From NCBI GenBank assembly GCA_963932145.1, contig OZ010580.1, positions 37,145,189-37,209,188 of the forward strand: a DNA stretch of 64,000 nt, given 5' to 3'. The notes under the pieces were generated by a model. That model was not told where the DNA came from and did no database searches. It worked only from the letters and a program-made list of their open reading frames with translations. This DNA is from Acanthosepion lycidas (lineage: Eukaryota > Mollusca > Cephalopoda > Sepiida > Sepiidae). Below are positions 19,819 through 31,130 of the stretch, one piece after another (the first letter of the stretch is position 1; the number at the start of each line of letters is the position of its first letter). The translations under genes were made by a program, and so were the position numbers.

Positions 19819-20074
19819 CAAGTTCTACATATGATGCACATCTGGTTGCATAAATAGCATGTATATGAACAGATAAAGCAAATATAAATAAGAAAAGTTG
19901 TTTATTTAATATTTGACTTTGCTCTACTATAAAAGCCATATGAAATCTTCAGAGCTATATCTAACAAATAGAAAGTGTACATCTTGTTAGAGCCAATTCT
20001 TAATTCAGAAATGCTATCATAGTTTTATTATATTATCCAGTCAAAGCAGTCTATAAAGGTCACTCACTTCTATG
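19819..20074. other. Unassigned AT-rich DNA
   Basis: Nothing recognised. Confidence 0.4.
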
Positions 20075-20760
20075 TGCTGCATCCCTTCAGGATGCAGGTG
20101 ATCATGGCTCTCTGCAACTTTCTATCTCGTGTGACGCTTAGCAAAGTCTCTGTGACTTTCTATCTCGTGTGACGCTTTGCAAATTTTCTTCATTCCTCCT
20201 TTTCTCCCTGCCATTCACACAAGCTTATCAAATATCTCACTACCTTCCCTTATCTCTCTTGCTCTCAGTATGCCCTGTGAGGGTTAAGTTTTCCAAGTTC
20301 TCTTTCCTCATTATGTGTCCACTTGATTTTGATTATAAGTGTTCTTTCTGATGCCATTTTCTTTAAGACATTCTTCCAGTATCCTTCTGTATAATCACAT
20401 TTCTGCTGTCTCTAGTTTTTTCCTCATCCTTAGGGAAATTGTCCAACATTCAGTGCCATAAAAGTGTATGGATATCACATCATAATCCAGCATTCTTTTC
20501 TTTGTTTCTAACAAAACTTTTTCATTTCTTACTAACTTGCTTAGATTTTGGAACACTTCTTTCACTTATGGAATGCTTCTTTTTTTTTTTTTTTGCTTCG
20601 GATCTCAGTGTCACATTTTCCAACCTCTGTTAAAATGTTTCCCAGATAACTGAACTTCTGCACCTGCTTGATGTTGATATCTCAGATTCATAACTCACAT
20701 CTTGGCCATTTTCTCTTGCTAGTGATCATACTTTCTGTATTCTTGCAGTTGATGGTTTGT
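20075..20760 (-). pseudogene. LINE-A fragment with a 38-bp internal duplication
   Basis: A minus-strand LINE-A copy covering the post-RT region to the 3' end. The plus strand shows the antisense of the VEKFQxSGKHF, EMxxYRRxLEEC and FLGH-like segments. TTTCTATCTCGTGTGACGCTT occurs at 20119 and again at 20157, a 38-bp tandem duplication inside the element. The reading frame is destroyed. Confidence 0.65.
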
Positions 20761-21430
20761 CCTCACTATGAATGAACAAATGAAGCGAGAAAAGAATAAA
20801 AATCATCAAAGTAACATTAGAACTTAAGAGTAGAATTTGATTGTTTTGTAACCAAAATCTGTAAATTCTTACCTCAGAGGTTTTAGCGCTCAATTTATAG
20901 GTTGTCCACTGAAAACCAGGAAGAAAGGGATTTTCAGTGATCAGCAAGCATTACTGGCATAAAAGAGCTATTAAATAAATAATAGAAGTGCAAATGATTT
21001 CCATCTAAAAATACATTATAAATGGTTTTAGCATAGAAATGCATTGAAAATCCAGAAAAAAAGAAATTGTCATTGGTCAGGAATTAAGGTCAACATAACA
21101 GACCAAATGAAGCTATTATATGTATTATCTTAAATGTTGAATTGATAGCTTTCATTTGTTTCTGATGAAAGCAATATTCCTCTCTTGAAACTTCTATTTA
21201 AGTGCACATGAGGATAATAGTGAATGCTATTTTTCAAGACACAACTCTGGAGATACACATCACAATCACCTTAATCTTAACATTTTATGCATTAAGCAAC
21301 TTTGTAAAATCTACAGATCGCAATTTGTATATCTATCTCATTAGCTATTTAATTCTTGAATGGTTGACACAGTAACGAGTTTGTGTCAGATGCTTATGAT
21401 GGGTTTAAGGTGAAGAGTTGAATACTCCAA
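20761..21430. other. Unassigned DNA
   Basis: No gene or shared repeat recognised. The frame at 20726-20947 (-) has no domain. Confidence 0.4.
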
Positions 21431-21500
21431 TATAAGCCAATAAAGAATCTGTATATTCATAAATATATGATATAAGCCAATAAAGAATCTGTATATTCAT
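21431..21500. repeat. Two-copy tandem repeat, 40-bp period
   Basis: TATAAGCCAATAAAGAATCT starts at 21431 and 21471, and the two units are identical over about 30 bp. Confidence 0.9.
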
Positions 21501-21529
21501 GTACTTGCAAAATCTATACTTTACACTTG

Positions 21530-21546
21530 TATATATATATATATAT
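21530..21546. repeat. Short (TA)n
   Basis: A 17-bp TA run. Confidence 0.85.
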
Positions 21547-21603
21547 CTTCTTCTATATACTATGTCAATTCAGGATATAGATGATCATGGCTCACCACAA
21601 CTT

Positions 21604-22165
21604 TTCTTTTTTTTTTTTTTTTTAAGCGTTTCACCCCAAGCAAGGCAGGAGTGCCACTAGTATGCAAGAGGCTACAGAGAGTGTAAGTAAGTGAAAAATC
21701 TGTGTATGGTTGGGGTGAGGAAAGTATAAATAGAAGAACAGGGGGATCAAGGCAACATGAGATGTCAATTGACATTACATTTAAAGTTTTGAAGATTATA
21801 GTTATCAGGAAAGCATGTTAGAGGAAGTCCACTGTCAAGAAGTGCGAGAGAAGAAGCTGTTGGAGTAGAATAGGCAGTTACATTTAACTCTTTTGACAGT
21901 AAAAGGGGTGGGATTGAGATGCCAACCTAGTAGCACGCTTAAATTCATGCAGTTGGGGTAGCAGTGAAAATAGCTAGTCAGAGCAGATGTCATGAAAATA
22001 TTTATAGAAAAGACAGAGGGAAGTCATATTATGTCACATTGCATATCTGTCTTTGGATTTTGTCAAGAACCTTGAGATGAACAGTGGGGGCACTATAAGA
22101 TATATGGCAACAGTACCCCATTGATGGATGAATGGTAGATTTGTCGATGTAATGGATGGAGTCAG
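21604..22165 (-). pseudogene. LINE-B 3' end with poly(A)
   Basis: The minus strand encodes LINE-B pieces KSTIHPSMGYCCHI, LKVLDKIQRQICN, NYNLQNFKCNVN and, at the end, WHSCLAWGE. A T-run on the plus strand (21604-21624) is the poly(A) tail. This is the C-terminal end of a second non-LTR ORF2 family, with several frameshifts. LINE-A sequence lies immediately upstream in the same orientation. Confidence 0.7.
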
Positions 22166-22600
22166 ATGAGACATCTTCTTATCTTTTGTAGCCTGATGTA
22201 ATATTTGTGTTTTTACTATCCTTTCCTGTCTCCATTTACACAGGCTTGTTAGGTAGGTTATTCATTTTGCCTATGTCCTTCTTGCCTTCAGTATGTCTTT
22301 TGAGTTTTCCAAGCTTTCTTTCCTTATGTATACTAGAAATTTCAACTTCTCTAAGTACAAATGTCCTTTTAGTTTTCAGTTTTCTTAAATCTTCCTCGTT
22401 ATTCAAATGCCTCATCTATGGTATTCTCAGCATCCTTCAGTAGAACCATATCTCTGTTGCATCATCTCTTCATCTGTGAGGAAACTGACCAGAACTTACT
22501 ACTATAGAGGAGGATGGGTAGTAGTTCAGCATTCTTTTCTTTGTTTCTAAAGAAATGTTTCTGTTTCTTAATACTCTGCTTACTTTTGAAAGATATTGCA
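22166..22600 (-). pseudogene. LINE-A fragment
   Basis: An antisense copy of the LINE-A connection region. On the plus strand it reads CTGTAGAACCATATCTCTGTTGC-like and CTTCATCTGTGAGGAAACTG, the counterparts of EMWFYRRML and MKKR. It lacks the last ~20 codons of the family and joins LINE-B at about 22165. Confidence 0.65.
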
Positions 22601-22927
22601 TGTTATTATGTTAGTTCTTTTGAAGGAGTGATAAATTACTTGCATATACATACTCATTTTTGTGTGCAAATCCACATAAACATGTCAGAGTTAAAAACTA
22701 ATAAAAATTTCAAAAGGATGAAATAATATAGATTGCTTTTTTATCGCATAAAATCTCTTGTGGTTGAGTAGTTAGTGTGGTTAAATGTGCCTGAGCAGTC
22801 ACCTGCAAGAAGGAATATGTAGCTACTCTAGTAGAAAAAAAACCCAGCCAGACAATACCATCAAAATCACTACAAAAATTAATCAAGATAGGCATACTTG
22901 GAAATGAATAGCTAGCAATTGATTTTT
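22601..22927. other. Unassigned AT-rich DNA
   Basis: No gene recognised. Confidence 0.4.
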
Positions 22928-23470
22928 TTACATATATTGCTAGGTCTGCTGCTCAGAAAGTTGGTTCACCGTGCTAGACAATTTTTTTCTCTCCTGAATA
23001 TATCTTACATATTTATAAATCTACCATTCATCTATGCCTTGAATACTTCTGCTACATATGGTCCAGTGCTTCTGTTGTATATCTAAAGATTTTTGATAAA
23101 ATCCAAAGAAGTATCAATAGTATCATTGGTACTGACCTGGCATCTCGGCTTCAACTATTTCTCAACCCCCATAATATAAATTACCTTTGCCTTTTTTGTG
23201 AATACTTTCATAGTAATTGTTCAGATTAACACTTCCCTATGGTACCTATACTTTGTGAATTAAGTGCAGTACTAGATTGGCTGCAAGGTCTCATCAATTC
23301 ACAGCTGAATTGGTGCGATAACATAAATTCTACACTAACAATTTCTTTTCTCACACTTGTGACTTGTGGAACACTCTTCTGGCTTCATGCTTTTCAATCA
23401 ACTTTAATCTACTTTAATCTACTTTCCTCTTGATTACTCGTCTATTGTTCTTGGTCCATAATAACATTTC
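22928..23470 (+). pseudogene. LINE-B C-terminal fragment
   Basis: Plus-strand pieces in order: IARSAAQKVGSPC, FFSPEYILHIYKSTIHLCLE, LKIFDKIQRSINSIIGTDLA, NYLCLFCEYFHSNCSD, then SFLTLVTCGTLFW-type sequence. These correspond to the LINE-B copy at 51117-52440. Frameshifts separate most pieces. Confidence 0.65.
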
Positions 23471-23561
23471 TCTTTTATCCCATTCTTTCACACTCAGTAA
23501 CCCTTTGTGTGTTAGTGGCTCTGCCACCTTGTATGGAGTAAATATGATTAATATATATATA

Positions 23562-24520
23562 TATCATAAAGAAACAATTTATACAAAGAATTAATTACCA
23601 TGTTAATGTGATTAATGGTGAAATCTCTTCACTAACAAGACTTAATGAGACATTAACTTACTATCAATTCCTTGAATAATATGATTCTTATATTTGAGTT
23701 TCTGATGGAAGTGACATGCCAAGTACTTTTGACAATTTTCCTATGCACAAACAAACACTAAGACAAAATATATGTAGACCGAAAGATGTTTTTTTAAATT
23801 ATGTTATTTATTGACAGTTAAATATATGTTTTGGAATGTGCGATAATGTGAATAATAGAATCCTTATATTTGAGTTGTTGTCAGATGGAAGTGACATGCC
23901 AAATACTTTTGATAATTGTCATCTTCGAAGTGCAATTTTCCCCATACACAGCCGAACATTAAGATGGAATATGTGTAGACTAAAAGATGTTTTTTAAACT
24001 ATGCTATTTATTGACAGTTAATATATTTATGAAATCAGATCCGCAGTACATAATAATCAGTCAATCCTGTGGAAAACTACTAAGACATTTTACTCTACTA
24101 ATTGAATTATACTTAAGTTCATGTCATTTTAACTGATAAGCACTTGTAACAAGAAAATTTTGTGGATTTATCACTTTTCAAAATTCAATCAAAATGATCA
24201 CTTGATTGATGTGAACAAGAACCCTAGTGTAACGTTATCGCACATTCCAAAACATATATTTAACTGTCAATAAATAACATAATTTAAAAAAACATCTTTT
24301 GGTCTACATATATTTCGTCTTAGTGTTTGTCTGTGCATGGGAAAATTGTCAAAAGTACTTGGCATGTCACTTCCATCAGAAACTCAAATATAAGAATCAT
24401 ATTATTCAAGGAATTGATAGTAAGTTAATGTCTCATTAAGTCTTGTTAGCAAAGTGATTTCACCATTAATCACATTAACATGGTAATTAATTCTTTGTAT
24501 AAATTGTTTCTTTTATGATA
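23562..24520. mobile_element. Fold-back element with ~287-bp inverted arms
   Basis: Bases 23562-23848 and 24233-24520 are inverted repeats of about 287 bp with few differences. A third, partial copy of the arm (23850-24020, about 170 bp, more diverged) lies in direct orientation right after the left arm. About 210 bp of unrelated DNA fills the centre. There is no transposase. The structure fits a fold-back or MITE-like DNA element that captured a tandem copy of its own end. Confidence 0.75.
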
Positions 24521-24538
24521 TAAAATATAAACTGCACA

Positions 24539-24543
<5 letters not shown>

Positions 24544-24572
<29 letters not shown>
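24544..24572. repeat. (TA)n microsatellite
   Basis: A 29-bp TA run between the fold-back element and a direct repeat. Confidence 0.95.
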
Positions 24573-24575
<3 letters not shown>

Positions 24576-24692
24576 CTGGATTTTGTTTTAATATTGAAAC
24601 TCTGCTATTTCTTATGTGACTGAGCACTTTTTTGCCAGTAAACAGCTTTTGGAGAGACTGTTTTTAGAGGTGCTCATCCTTTTCTAATATTC
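24573..24692. repeat. Direct repeat, copy 1
   Basis: Shares ACCTGGATTTT, TTTAATATTGAA, CATTTCTTATGT-like, TTTGCCAGTAA and GCTCATC, in order, with 25024-25143. The two are about 450 bp apart and about 85 percent alike by eye. Confidence 0.7.
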
Positions 24693-25023
24693 TAAATGCT
24701 CTGATGGGACTTTAGCAGCCCAGTAGAGCACTTTTTGGGGGCTTGAAGCTTTAGCTCCTTTACTGTGGTGTGACATCACATATGTTATTGAACACTTTTC
24801 TTTGTCGTACTGGCAAGCCTTTCCTGATATAACTTACATGTTTCTTTTTTTTTTCTTTTAGTTATTGGCTATTTTTTATCATGGCTGGATGGTTTAAATC
24901 CCAACTCTGGACGGGTTTGATCGGTTCGCTATATTGAACACACCTAGTGGTACCCATTCTACAAACTACAGCCACCTGACGATTATGTGCAAACGCATGA
25001 AACTAGCAGTCATGTCTAGACAC
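24693..25023. other. Spacer between direct repeats
   Basis: No gene recognised. It includes AGCAGCCCAGTAGAGCACTTT and a T-rich run. Confidence 0.4.
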
Positions 25024-25143
25024 TGCCTACCTGGATTTTACTTTAATATTGAAGCTCTGCCATTTCTTATGTCATTGAGTACTTTTTTTGCCAGTAAGCA
25101 GTTTTTGGGCAGACTCTTTTTACACCTGCTCATCTTATATATT
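25024..25143. repeat. Direct repeat, copy 2
   Basis: Second copy of the 24573-24692 segment. The 80-codon frame through it is repeat-derived. Confidence 0.7.
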
Positions 25144-25302
25144 TTGTTTTTTTGTTACTATAAATTTTATTTTTAGTGTGTACATTGTTATGAAATTAAT
25201 AACCAGAGTAGATTGAGAAGTTCTACTAAATAGATGTACCAACTAAAGATACTAATAAGAAATAATGTCAAATAAAAATTTATTCCAAAATTACACACAC
25301 AT

Positions 25303-25303
25303 G

Positions 25304-25381
<78 letters not shown>
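25303..25381. repeat. (CA)n then (TA)n
   Basis: About 18 bp of CA followed by about 60 bp of TA, one of the longest arrays in the window. Confidence 0.95.
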
Positions 25382-25388
<7 letters not shown>

Positions 25389-25547
25389 TAATATTGCACA
25401 TTGAGTTATTAGTGTTAAGAAAATAGTGCTTGGTGTAAAAATAACAGTGCTATAAATTATATATTAATAAAGAAGTTTGCATTGTACATAAAACTTAGAG
25501 TTGTGCTACCACTGTGAAGAAATGTATATTTATTATTTAAATATATA

Positions 25548-26314
25548 CAGGTGTAATTGATAAATTGGCATCTAAATTATGCAAAAATGAAAATAACACT
25601 GACATCTCATTTTAACAGATATATTTACCAAAATTACACAAAAATATCTTCCAAATATTAAAAAGTAAATTTATTCAATAAAATCACCATTGGCTTCAAC
25701 CATGTCTTACAGACAACTTTGGAATCTCCTGAAACTCTTCTGGATGGTCTCCTTGTTTAAGTTGGTGAATGGTGTTACAATTTTGTTGGTCTTTCATTCA
25801 AATGCACCCAACACAAAATAATCAAGGATGGTTGCAGTCTGGAGAGTTAGGTGGCCAGATGTACGAGGTGATGTGGTCACAGAATTTGTCTGACATCCAT
25901 GACTGGGTTCTCCTGCTTGAGTGGCAGGGTGCAGAGTCCTGCTGCCAGACATAGGATCTTCCAGCAGTCACCCTCTTGACCCAGGGCAGTACTCTCTTCA
26001 TGGTTATGGACCTGATTGACCTGGAAGGATGGTTTTCAATCATGGCTTGGATATCACCAACAAATTCAGGAGTTCTTTTCTTATCAGGATGATCAGTGTG
26101 AGTTTTCCAAGCTGCTGTATCTTCATAATCACCATATAAGTCATCCAACTCTTTCTGAATTCTCTGCACTGTCCACGAATTGCCACCCAAATGCTCTGAA
26201 ATGTTTGTATTGGAGCTTCTAGTGCAAATGCCAAGTGGATGGTGCCAAAATGACTCTACTATACTGTGCAAAATTTAAAATATAAAATAGCGACAATTTA
26301 CCCATCACACCCTG
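25548..26314 (-). mobile_element. Internally deleted mariner element
   Basis: The right end in reverse complement reads CAGGGTGTGATGGGTAAATT. The left end reads CAGGTGTAATTGATAAATT, a slightly deleted version. TA lies just outside both ends (25546-25547 and 26315-26316). At 767 bp it is well short of the ~1.3 kb usual for mariner, because the middle of the transposase is missing. Confidence 0.85.
25822..26271 (-). pseudogene. mariner transposase, central deletion
   Basis: A 149-codon minus-strand frame joins an N-terminal part (WTVQRIQKELDD, KRTPEFVGDIQAMIENHPSR) to the end of the catalytic domain. That end carries VLPWVKRVTAGRSYVWQQD, SAPCH and WPPNSPDC. The second acidic residue (WQQDSAP) and the third (NSPD) of the DDD triad are visible. 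The region with the first aspartate is deleted, so the protein could not cut DNA. The frame stops soon after NSPDC, and the remaining C-terminus is shifted. Confidence 0.85.
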
Positions 26315-26326
26315 TATGTGTCTGCG

Positions 26327-26329
<3 letters not shown>

Positions 26330-26358
<29 letters not shown>
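26330..26358. repeat. (TA)n microsatellite
   Basis: A TA run 14 bp outside the mariner right end. Confidence 0.95.
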
Positions 26359-26363
<5 letters not shown>

Positions 26364-26450
26364 AATTAGTAAATATCAATTTTGATATTGTTTCCCCGAC
26401 TTTGAAGTTTCTTGAAAAACAGACCCTTGAAGAAAGTAATTTTTCTGGAT

Positions 26451-26453
<3 letters not shown>

Positions 26454-26482
<29 letters not shown>
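26454..26482. repeat. (TA)n microsatellite
   Basis: A 29-bp TA run. Confidence 0.95.
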
Positions 26483-26484
<2 letters not shown>

Positions 26485-26720
26485 CTGATTGATATTTACT
26501 AATATTCAAAATAATATATATATATAAAAAATATATTATATATACATACATACATATCAAGGGAAAAAGGTCTATGTTTTACTTTTTTTCCAGGATAAAT
26601 AATTTTTGAGTAATGTAAAATTCACAATATTATTAAAGATGTGTAAGTAATATAAAATTAGTGATATTGTTGAAGAAGTGTAATTAGAGAAAGCTCCCAT
26701 TTTATTAATGCCAAAAAAAA

Positions 26721-27040
26721 AGAAAAAGCAGTGAATTAATTGCTCTATGTTCTATTCCATTTGAATAGGAAGCATAAAAGAAAAAACAAAAGAGTGATGG
26801 GGTTAGAGACACAGAGAAAAGCAAAATTTTTTCTTCTTGTCTACCAGCCATATTGCCAGCTCCTGTTTACTTAGTCAAAAAAGACGAAAAAGCAGTGAAT
26901 TAATTGCTTTCTTGTTCTGTTCCCTTTGAGTAGAGAGCATGAAAGAAAAACAAAAGTTAGTGGGGTCAAAGAGAGATATTCTGTAGAGAAAAGCAGAAAT
27001 TTTGTTGCTTGCCTTCCAGTTGTATTAAGTCATATCATTC
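26721..27040. repeat. Two-copy tandem duplication, 164-bp period
   Basis: AGCAGTGAATTAATTGCT occurs at 26728 and 26891. The following 140 bp align with small changes: GAGTAGAGAGCATGAAAG, GTGGGGTCA/ATGGGGTTAGAGA and AGAGAAAAGCA. It is an old tandem duplication. The frame at 26926-27147 lies inside and beyond the second copy and has no domain. Confidence 0.75.
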
Positions 27041-27958
27041 CTGTCAACATATTTTCTCCTGAAGCAATGATGTTTTTATTGCCCCATGCGGCTAACATTA
27101 AACACTTGCCTATTCAAAGCTTTCCTCATACAGATGGACAGATTTAGATGAGAAATGAGTATTTAATCAATTTGCATGTTTCTTTTAATTTTTGTGAGAA
27201 TAAAGCGTTGATTCATTAAAAAAGGTTATTTAGGTACCACTGATCATTTGTTAACAAGTGAACATACATGACAAAAAGCTGAATGAAAATGAAGTTTTAT
27301 CATCAGAATTTTTGTTATTATTAAGAGGAAAGACTGAAGAATTTTTTGATTATTAAATAATATTTTTAATTCTTTTTAGAATCTTCAAAATTTTGGTTAA
27401 AAATCTTGTTTTTCTCATTATTAAGACATATCATTTTGCTCAGTATATTTGCTCAAACAGTTACAAAAACTCTGCTCTGAACTCTAAAATAAAAAAAAGT
27501 TTCTTTATCTAGAAAGTCTTTTAATTATATTTCTGAATAAAATATATTATGTCTGCTACTGTCTAAGAAATCAATTTTTCAAGAATTATTTCTATTTTTT
27601 TTTTTTTTACATTTTAATTAGAATACGTAAATTTTTAAAATTCCGTATTAATTTGTCGCATTCAAGTGATATTGTTTTTAAATAAAACATGTATTTACTA
27701 ATAATAAATGGAAAACTTATTGCAATTCTATGTACCCCAGTAACTTAAAAAGAAACATGACAATTTTTTAAATATGAATGTCCATACACAACATTATCAG
27801 AAAATAATGCAATAACTATAGTAAATTTAAATTTATTGATAATTTTTCTGGTATTTCTTCAAAAAGCATCTTTGTAAGACTATAAAACCAAAATACCTAA
27901 AAATCAGTAAAATATTGGAATGCTTACAATAATTTTAATTTTTAAGATTACTGGATAG

Positions 27959-27961
<3 letters not shown>
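27041..27961. other. Unassigned very AT-rich DNA
   Basis: No gene, RNA or shared repeat recognised. Confidence 0.45.

Positions 27962-28009
<48 letters not shown>
27962..28009. repeat. (TA)n microsatellite
   Basis: About 48 bp, abutting the Rep-4 palindrome. Confidence 0.95.
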
Positions 28010-28010
<1 letters not shown>

Positions 28011-28012
<2 letters not shown>

Positions 28013-28150
28013 ATTATTTAAAAATATGATTCCAACATGCTACATAAGAAGTCTCATGTTTCAAAAACAAAAGCCGAAAACTTCTCTTGTTTTTGAAACA
28101 TGAGACTTCTTATGTAGCGTATTGGAATCATATTTTTAAATAAATAATTA
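28011..28150. mobile_element. Rep-4 palindrome (fold-back MITE)
   Basis: Arms at 28011-28070 and 28087-28150 are near-perfect inverted repeats, each with AAACATGAGACTTCTTATGT or its complement. The loop is about 16 bp. The outer ends are AAATAATTA-type sequence next to TA-rich DNA. One arm recurs at 2777-2850. Confidence 0.85.
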
Positions 28151-28262
28151 TATTTATCCTCTACTTTTGTATTGAGCACTATTTTTTAAAAAATAATAAC
28201 AAAAATACTAAAGAACTTTGGATTACTTACCTAACCATTTTTTCCTATTTTCTATATATTTT

Positions 28263-28267
<5 letters not shown>

Positions 28268-28308
<41 letters not shown>
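28268..28308. repeat. (TA)n microsatellite
   Basis: A 41-bp TA run. Confidence 0.95.
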
Positions 28309-28311
<3 letters not shown>

Positions 28312-29411
28312 GTATTTACATTGTATTCATCATGTAAATTTGTTATGATTATCTGCTCCTTACTTAAATTTCCCAAAAATTAGGCTATCAATAGATGTGC
28401 CAACACCTTATGGAAACACTCACCTCCATGTTAAAAAGGCTCTTCTGTGATATTTTTTTATTAAAAGTAAGAAATAATTGTTTCAATTCAGATTAATTAA
28501 TTATTCTTTAAATCAGCTAATTTCCCTCAAATGACATTTCAGAAAAATATATTCTATTTTTGAAAGATTTTTTATGAAAAGAATTATGTTGTGTTGGCAG
28601 ATTTGTTAATATAGATGATTTTATCAATTTTACTGATAGTAAAAAAAAATCCTTCTAATCAATTTAAATTAAAGATACAGTAAATTGTTTTGTTTGTGGG
28701 AAATATTAAATTTAATCTATTAGCTTGGAATTGAAAACAAAATAAAAACTTCAAGAAAGATTTTTTCATTTTTAAAATGCATTTTTAACTTTAGGTATTG
28801 TTTTCTTTTTTGGGGTGGAGGTACCTACTATAAATTATAACCCAGTAACATTTTTGACTTATTCATTCACAGGATGGCAAAAAAATCTATTCTCTCAGTT
28901 TCCTTTCTATTTTCCTGATTTCATCATTCTTGGAAAAGAGAAACCAAAGCTAGAACTGAAAATCAAAACCAAAGTTGGTAGTAAGGAATGTTTTTGTTAT
29001 TTTGATTCCATAATGACAAAGTATGGGTGGATGACAGGATGTTCCATTCTGAACCGTTTCCTATGTCTGTTATTTTGTCAACATAAGAACACATGCTACT
29101 GAAATTTGAAGAATTTGATTACAGCATTGACAAGACAAAAAAACATTCTCAGATCTATCTAAATTTCATAATTGCTTTGAAAAACTTTGGCTGACAATGA
29201 AGTGATACAGCGATCAATCACTGAAAAGCGGCTTTGATTTAATTGCACAATAAATCGGAAGTGTATTTTCTCACATATTGGTTCATATCATATCCACAGA
29301 GTAGTAGAGGTGAATAATTTTCTGGGGTGGAGAGTAGAGCACTATGATCCACTCACTGCCTTGGCAATTGGACTGCATCATGAATTGAATGCTCTGGTTT
29401 CCAAGTCACCC
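28309..29411. other. Unassigned DNA
   Basis: A 95-codon plus-strand frame (28815-29102) contains a plausible acceptor-like TTATTCATTCACAG at 28859-28872. No domain or matching donor convinces me that it is an exon. Otherwise AT-rich. Confidence 0.4.
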
Positions 29412-29512
29412 CTTACCATTGATTTCAAAACTTGAGGACGGTTGTTTCTGCATCAGTTCTCTGTATTCAGCTCTTCCGAAAAATGTGATTGGTTCTATAT
29501 AAGCCTTTAATA
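29412..29512 (+). repeat. SINE-a 3' tail fragment
   Basis: Matches the 3' part of other SINE-a copies: ATTTCAAAACTTGAGGACG, CTGTATTCAGCTCTTCCGAA and ATGTGATTGGTTC, compared with 45180-45260 and the reverse complement of 46300-46400. Confidence 0.5.
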
Positions 29513-29529
29513 CTATAATCAAATCATAG

Positions 29530-29850
29530 TTTCTTCCAGCAGCCACCCTCTTAACCCAAGTCAACACTACCCACACAAAACATTTGATGTAGTCCTCTCA
29601 CTAACAAATTTGTGAGTTCTTTTCTTATCAGAACAATCAAAGCATTTTTTCCAAGCTGCAGTATCTTCGTAACCACCATTAGCTTCATACAACTCTTTCC
29701 TCAGCATTATCCTCTGAAAGTTTTGTATTGGAGCTTCCAGCATGAATACCAAACAGTATAGTATGCTGTTTCCAAATTTCTGGCAGAGTGAATTGTGTCA
29801 TGGTGATGTTTTTCTCATTGATGGTACCCTACTGTACGGCACTGTTGACA
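29530..29850 (-). pseudogene. mariner remnant without ends
   Basis: Minus-strand pieces FVSERTTSNV, KKRTHKFV, EDTAAWKK and the upstream FMLEAPIQNFQ match the two mariner copies at 25548 and 55675. Neither inverted repeat is preserved and the C-terminal half is gone. Same family, older or more damaged. Confidence 0.65.
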
Positions 29851-29992
29851 AAATCAAAAACAATATGGTAGACAATAATAAATATATTGTTTAGAAATAA
29901 AAATGGAGTCTATACTCAAATATGGCTATCCATTAAAAATAATGTTTAAGTGATAAAATTTGTCAGATTTATAAATAAAAAATCCATTACTT

Positions 29993-29995
<3 letters not shown>

Positions 29996-30063
<68 letters not shown>
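29996..30063. repeat. (TA)n then (GT)n
   Basis: About 50 bp of TA followed by 18 bp of GT. Confidence 0.95.
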
Positions 30064-30064
<1 letters not shown>

Positions 30065-30158
30065 CTGTGTCTGTATAATTAAATTAAAATTGATTTTCTT
30101 CATCAAATCATTCATTCCTGTAGTTCACTGCTACTAACAAGCAGAAAATCTTTTTCTC

Positions 30159-30189
30159 CTGATGATGGCCATGCTAGCTGAAACTTGTT
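30159..30189 (+). ncRNA. Hammerhead-like core
   Basis: CTGATGA, 14 bases, then GAAAC, two bases and GTT. This is the conserved core order of a type I hammerhead ribozyme with a very short stem III. The 14 bases form only a weak stem II. PLEs and related retroelements are known to carry such motifs near their ends. Activity is not shown and the copy may be decayed. Confidence 0.35.
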
Positions 30190-30640
30190 GATGAATCTAA
30201 TTGAAATAATAAAACAAAAAATATTAATATACAACCCAGTGTGTCTGAAAATTTAAATTTTTTAATTTCTCAATATTTTTTATTCTTCAAAACATATATA
30301 TAATTAAAGACTTAAGATGATAAAGAAATTTTTATTTATCTATTTATGCATGCATCTGTCAGTCTTGTAAATGTAAATATTTTCAAAGCACTTGTCATCC
30401 AGCCATTATCAAAATCAGGGAAAAGTGTGTTTGTCATGTGTTTTGTAATTTTTAAATACTTTCAGACTTATCTTTTGCCATTAATGCATTATAATGACAT
30501 TCTTTATTCTTCATTGCATGCTATATGGTTAAAAATGTTCCATACAGAATAGGCATTTAAAATTGATATATTTGGCATATATATATATATAAACTGTATT
30601 TGGCATTAAATAACCCACAGTGGTTGATATGCCATAAAAC

Positions 30641-30657
30641 CCAACCAACCAACCAAC
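30641..30657. repeat. (CCAA)n microsatellite
   Basis: Four tandem CCAA units. Confidence 0.9.
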
Positions 30658-30771
30658 GCTATATGGTAGCTGCCAGTTGTGAAATACATTTAAAATCCCT
30701 TTTTATAAACTGAAAATCTTATTTACTTTTGACACAGACATGTATTTACTTGTATGATAATGATCATATTA

Positions 30772-31130
30772 GTTGTTTCCTTATAGGGAAACATTCAGTG
30801 TTCATTGACTCAGCAGCTAGTACTAGATAAAATTTATAGAATCTTTCTCTTAAAGCAATTTTTCTGGAAAATAAGTTTCTTAGCTGGTGTAAATATTATT
30901 GCTCTTTCCAGTATTAATGGAGGTTTCCTTCCTAAACTTTTATTTGAAGTAGTGTGGAATATCAACATCTTGATTATATCATTATTTTCTCATCAAGTTA
31001 CATGTGCTGTCCATTTTAGTTGTTGTTGCTATTGATAGTCCTCAAATGATGTGGTTTATATTATTTGGTATAGTTCTTTGTGATTCTGTCGTACCAGTCT
31101 ACAATTTTCAAAGTGTGTTCTTCACCAGAA
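30772..31130 (+). repeat. Rep-2 copy c
   Basis: Begins at TTTCCTTATAGGGAAA. The shared frame (30805-31035) contains IYRIFLLKQFFWKISF, LSSINGGFLPKLLFEVVWN and INILIISLFSH. Homology with copy d continues to about 31130 (GTGTGTTCTTCACCAGA), so the repeat is at least 350 bp. Confidence 0.7.

Noticed and set aside
28815-29102. 95-codon frame with an acceptor-like site
   Set aside because: No recognisable domain, no convincing donor and no neighbouring exon. Kept as unassigned.
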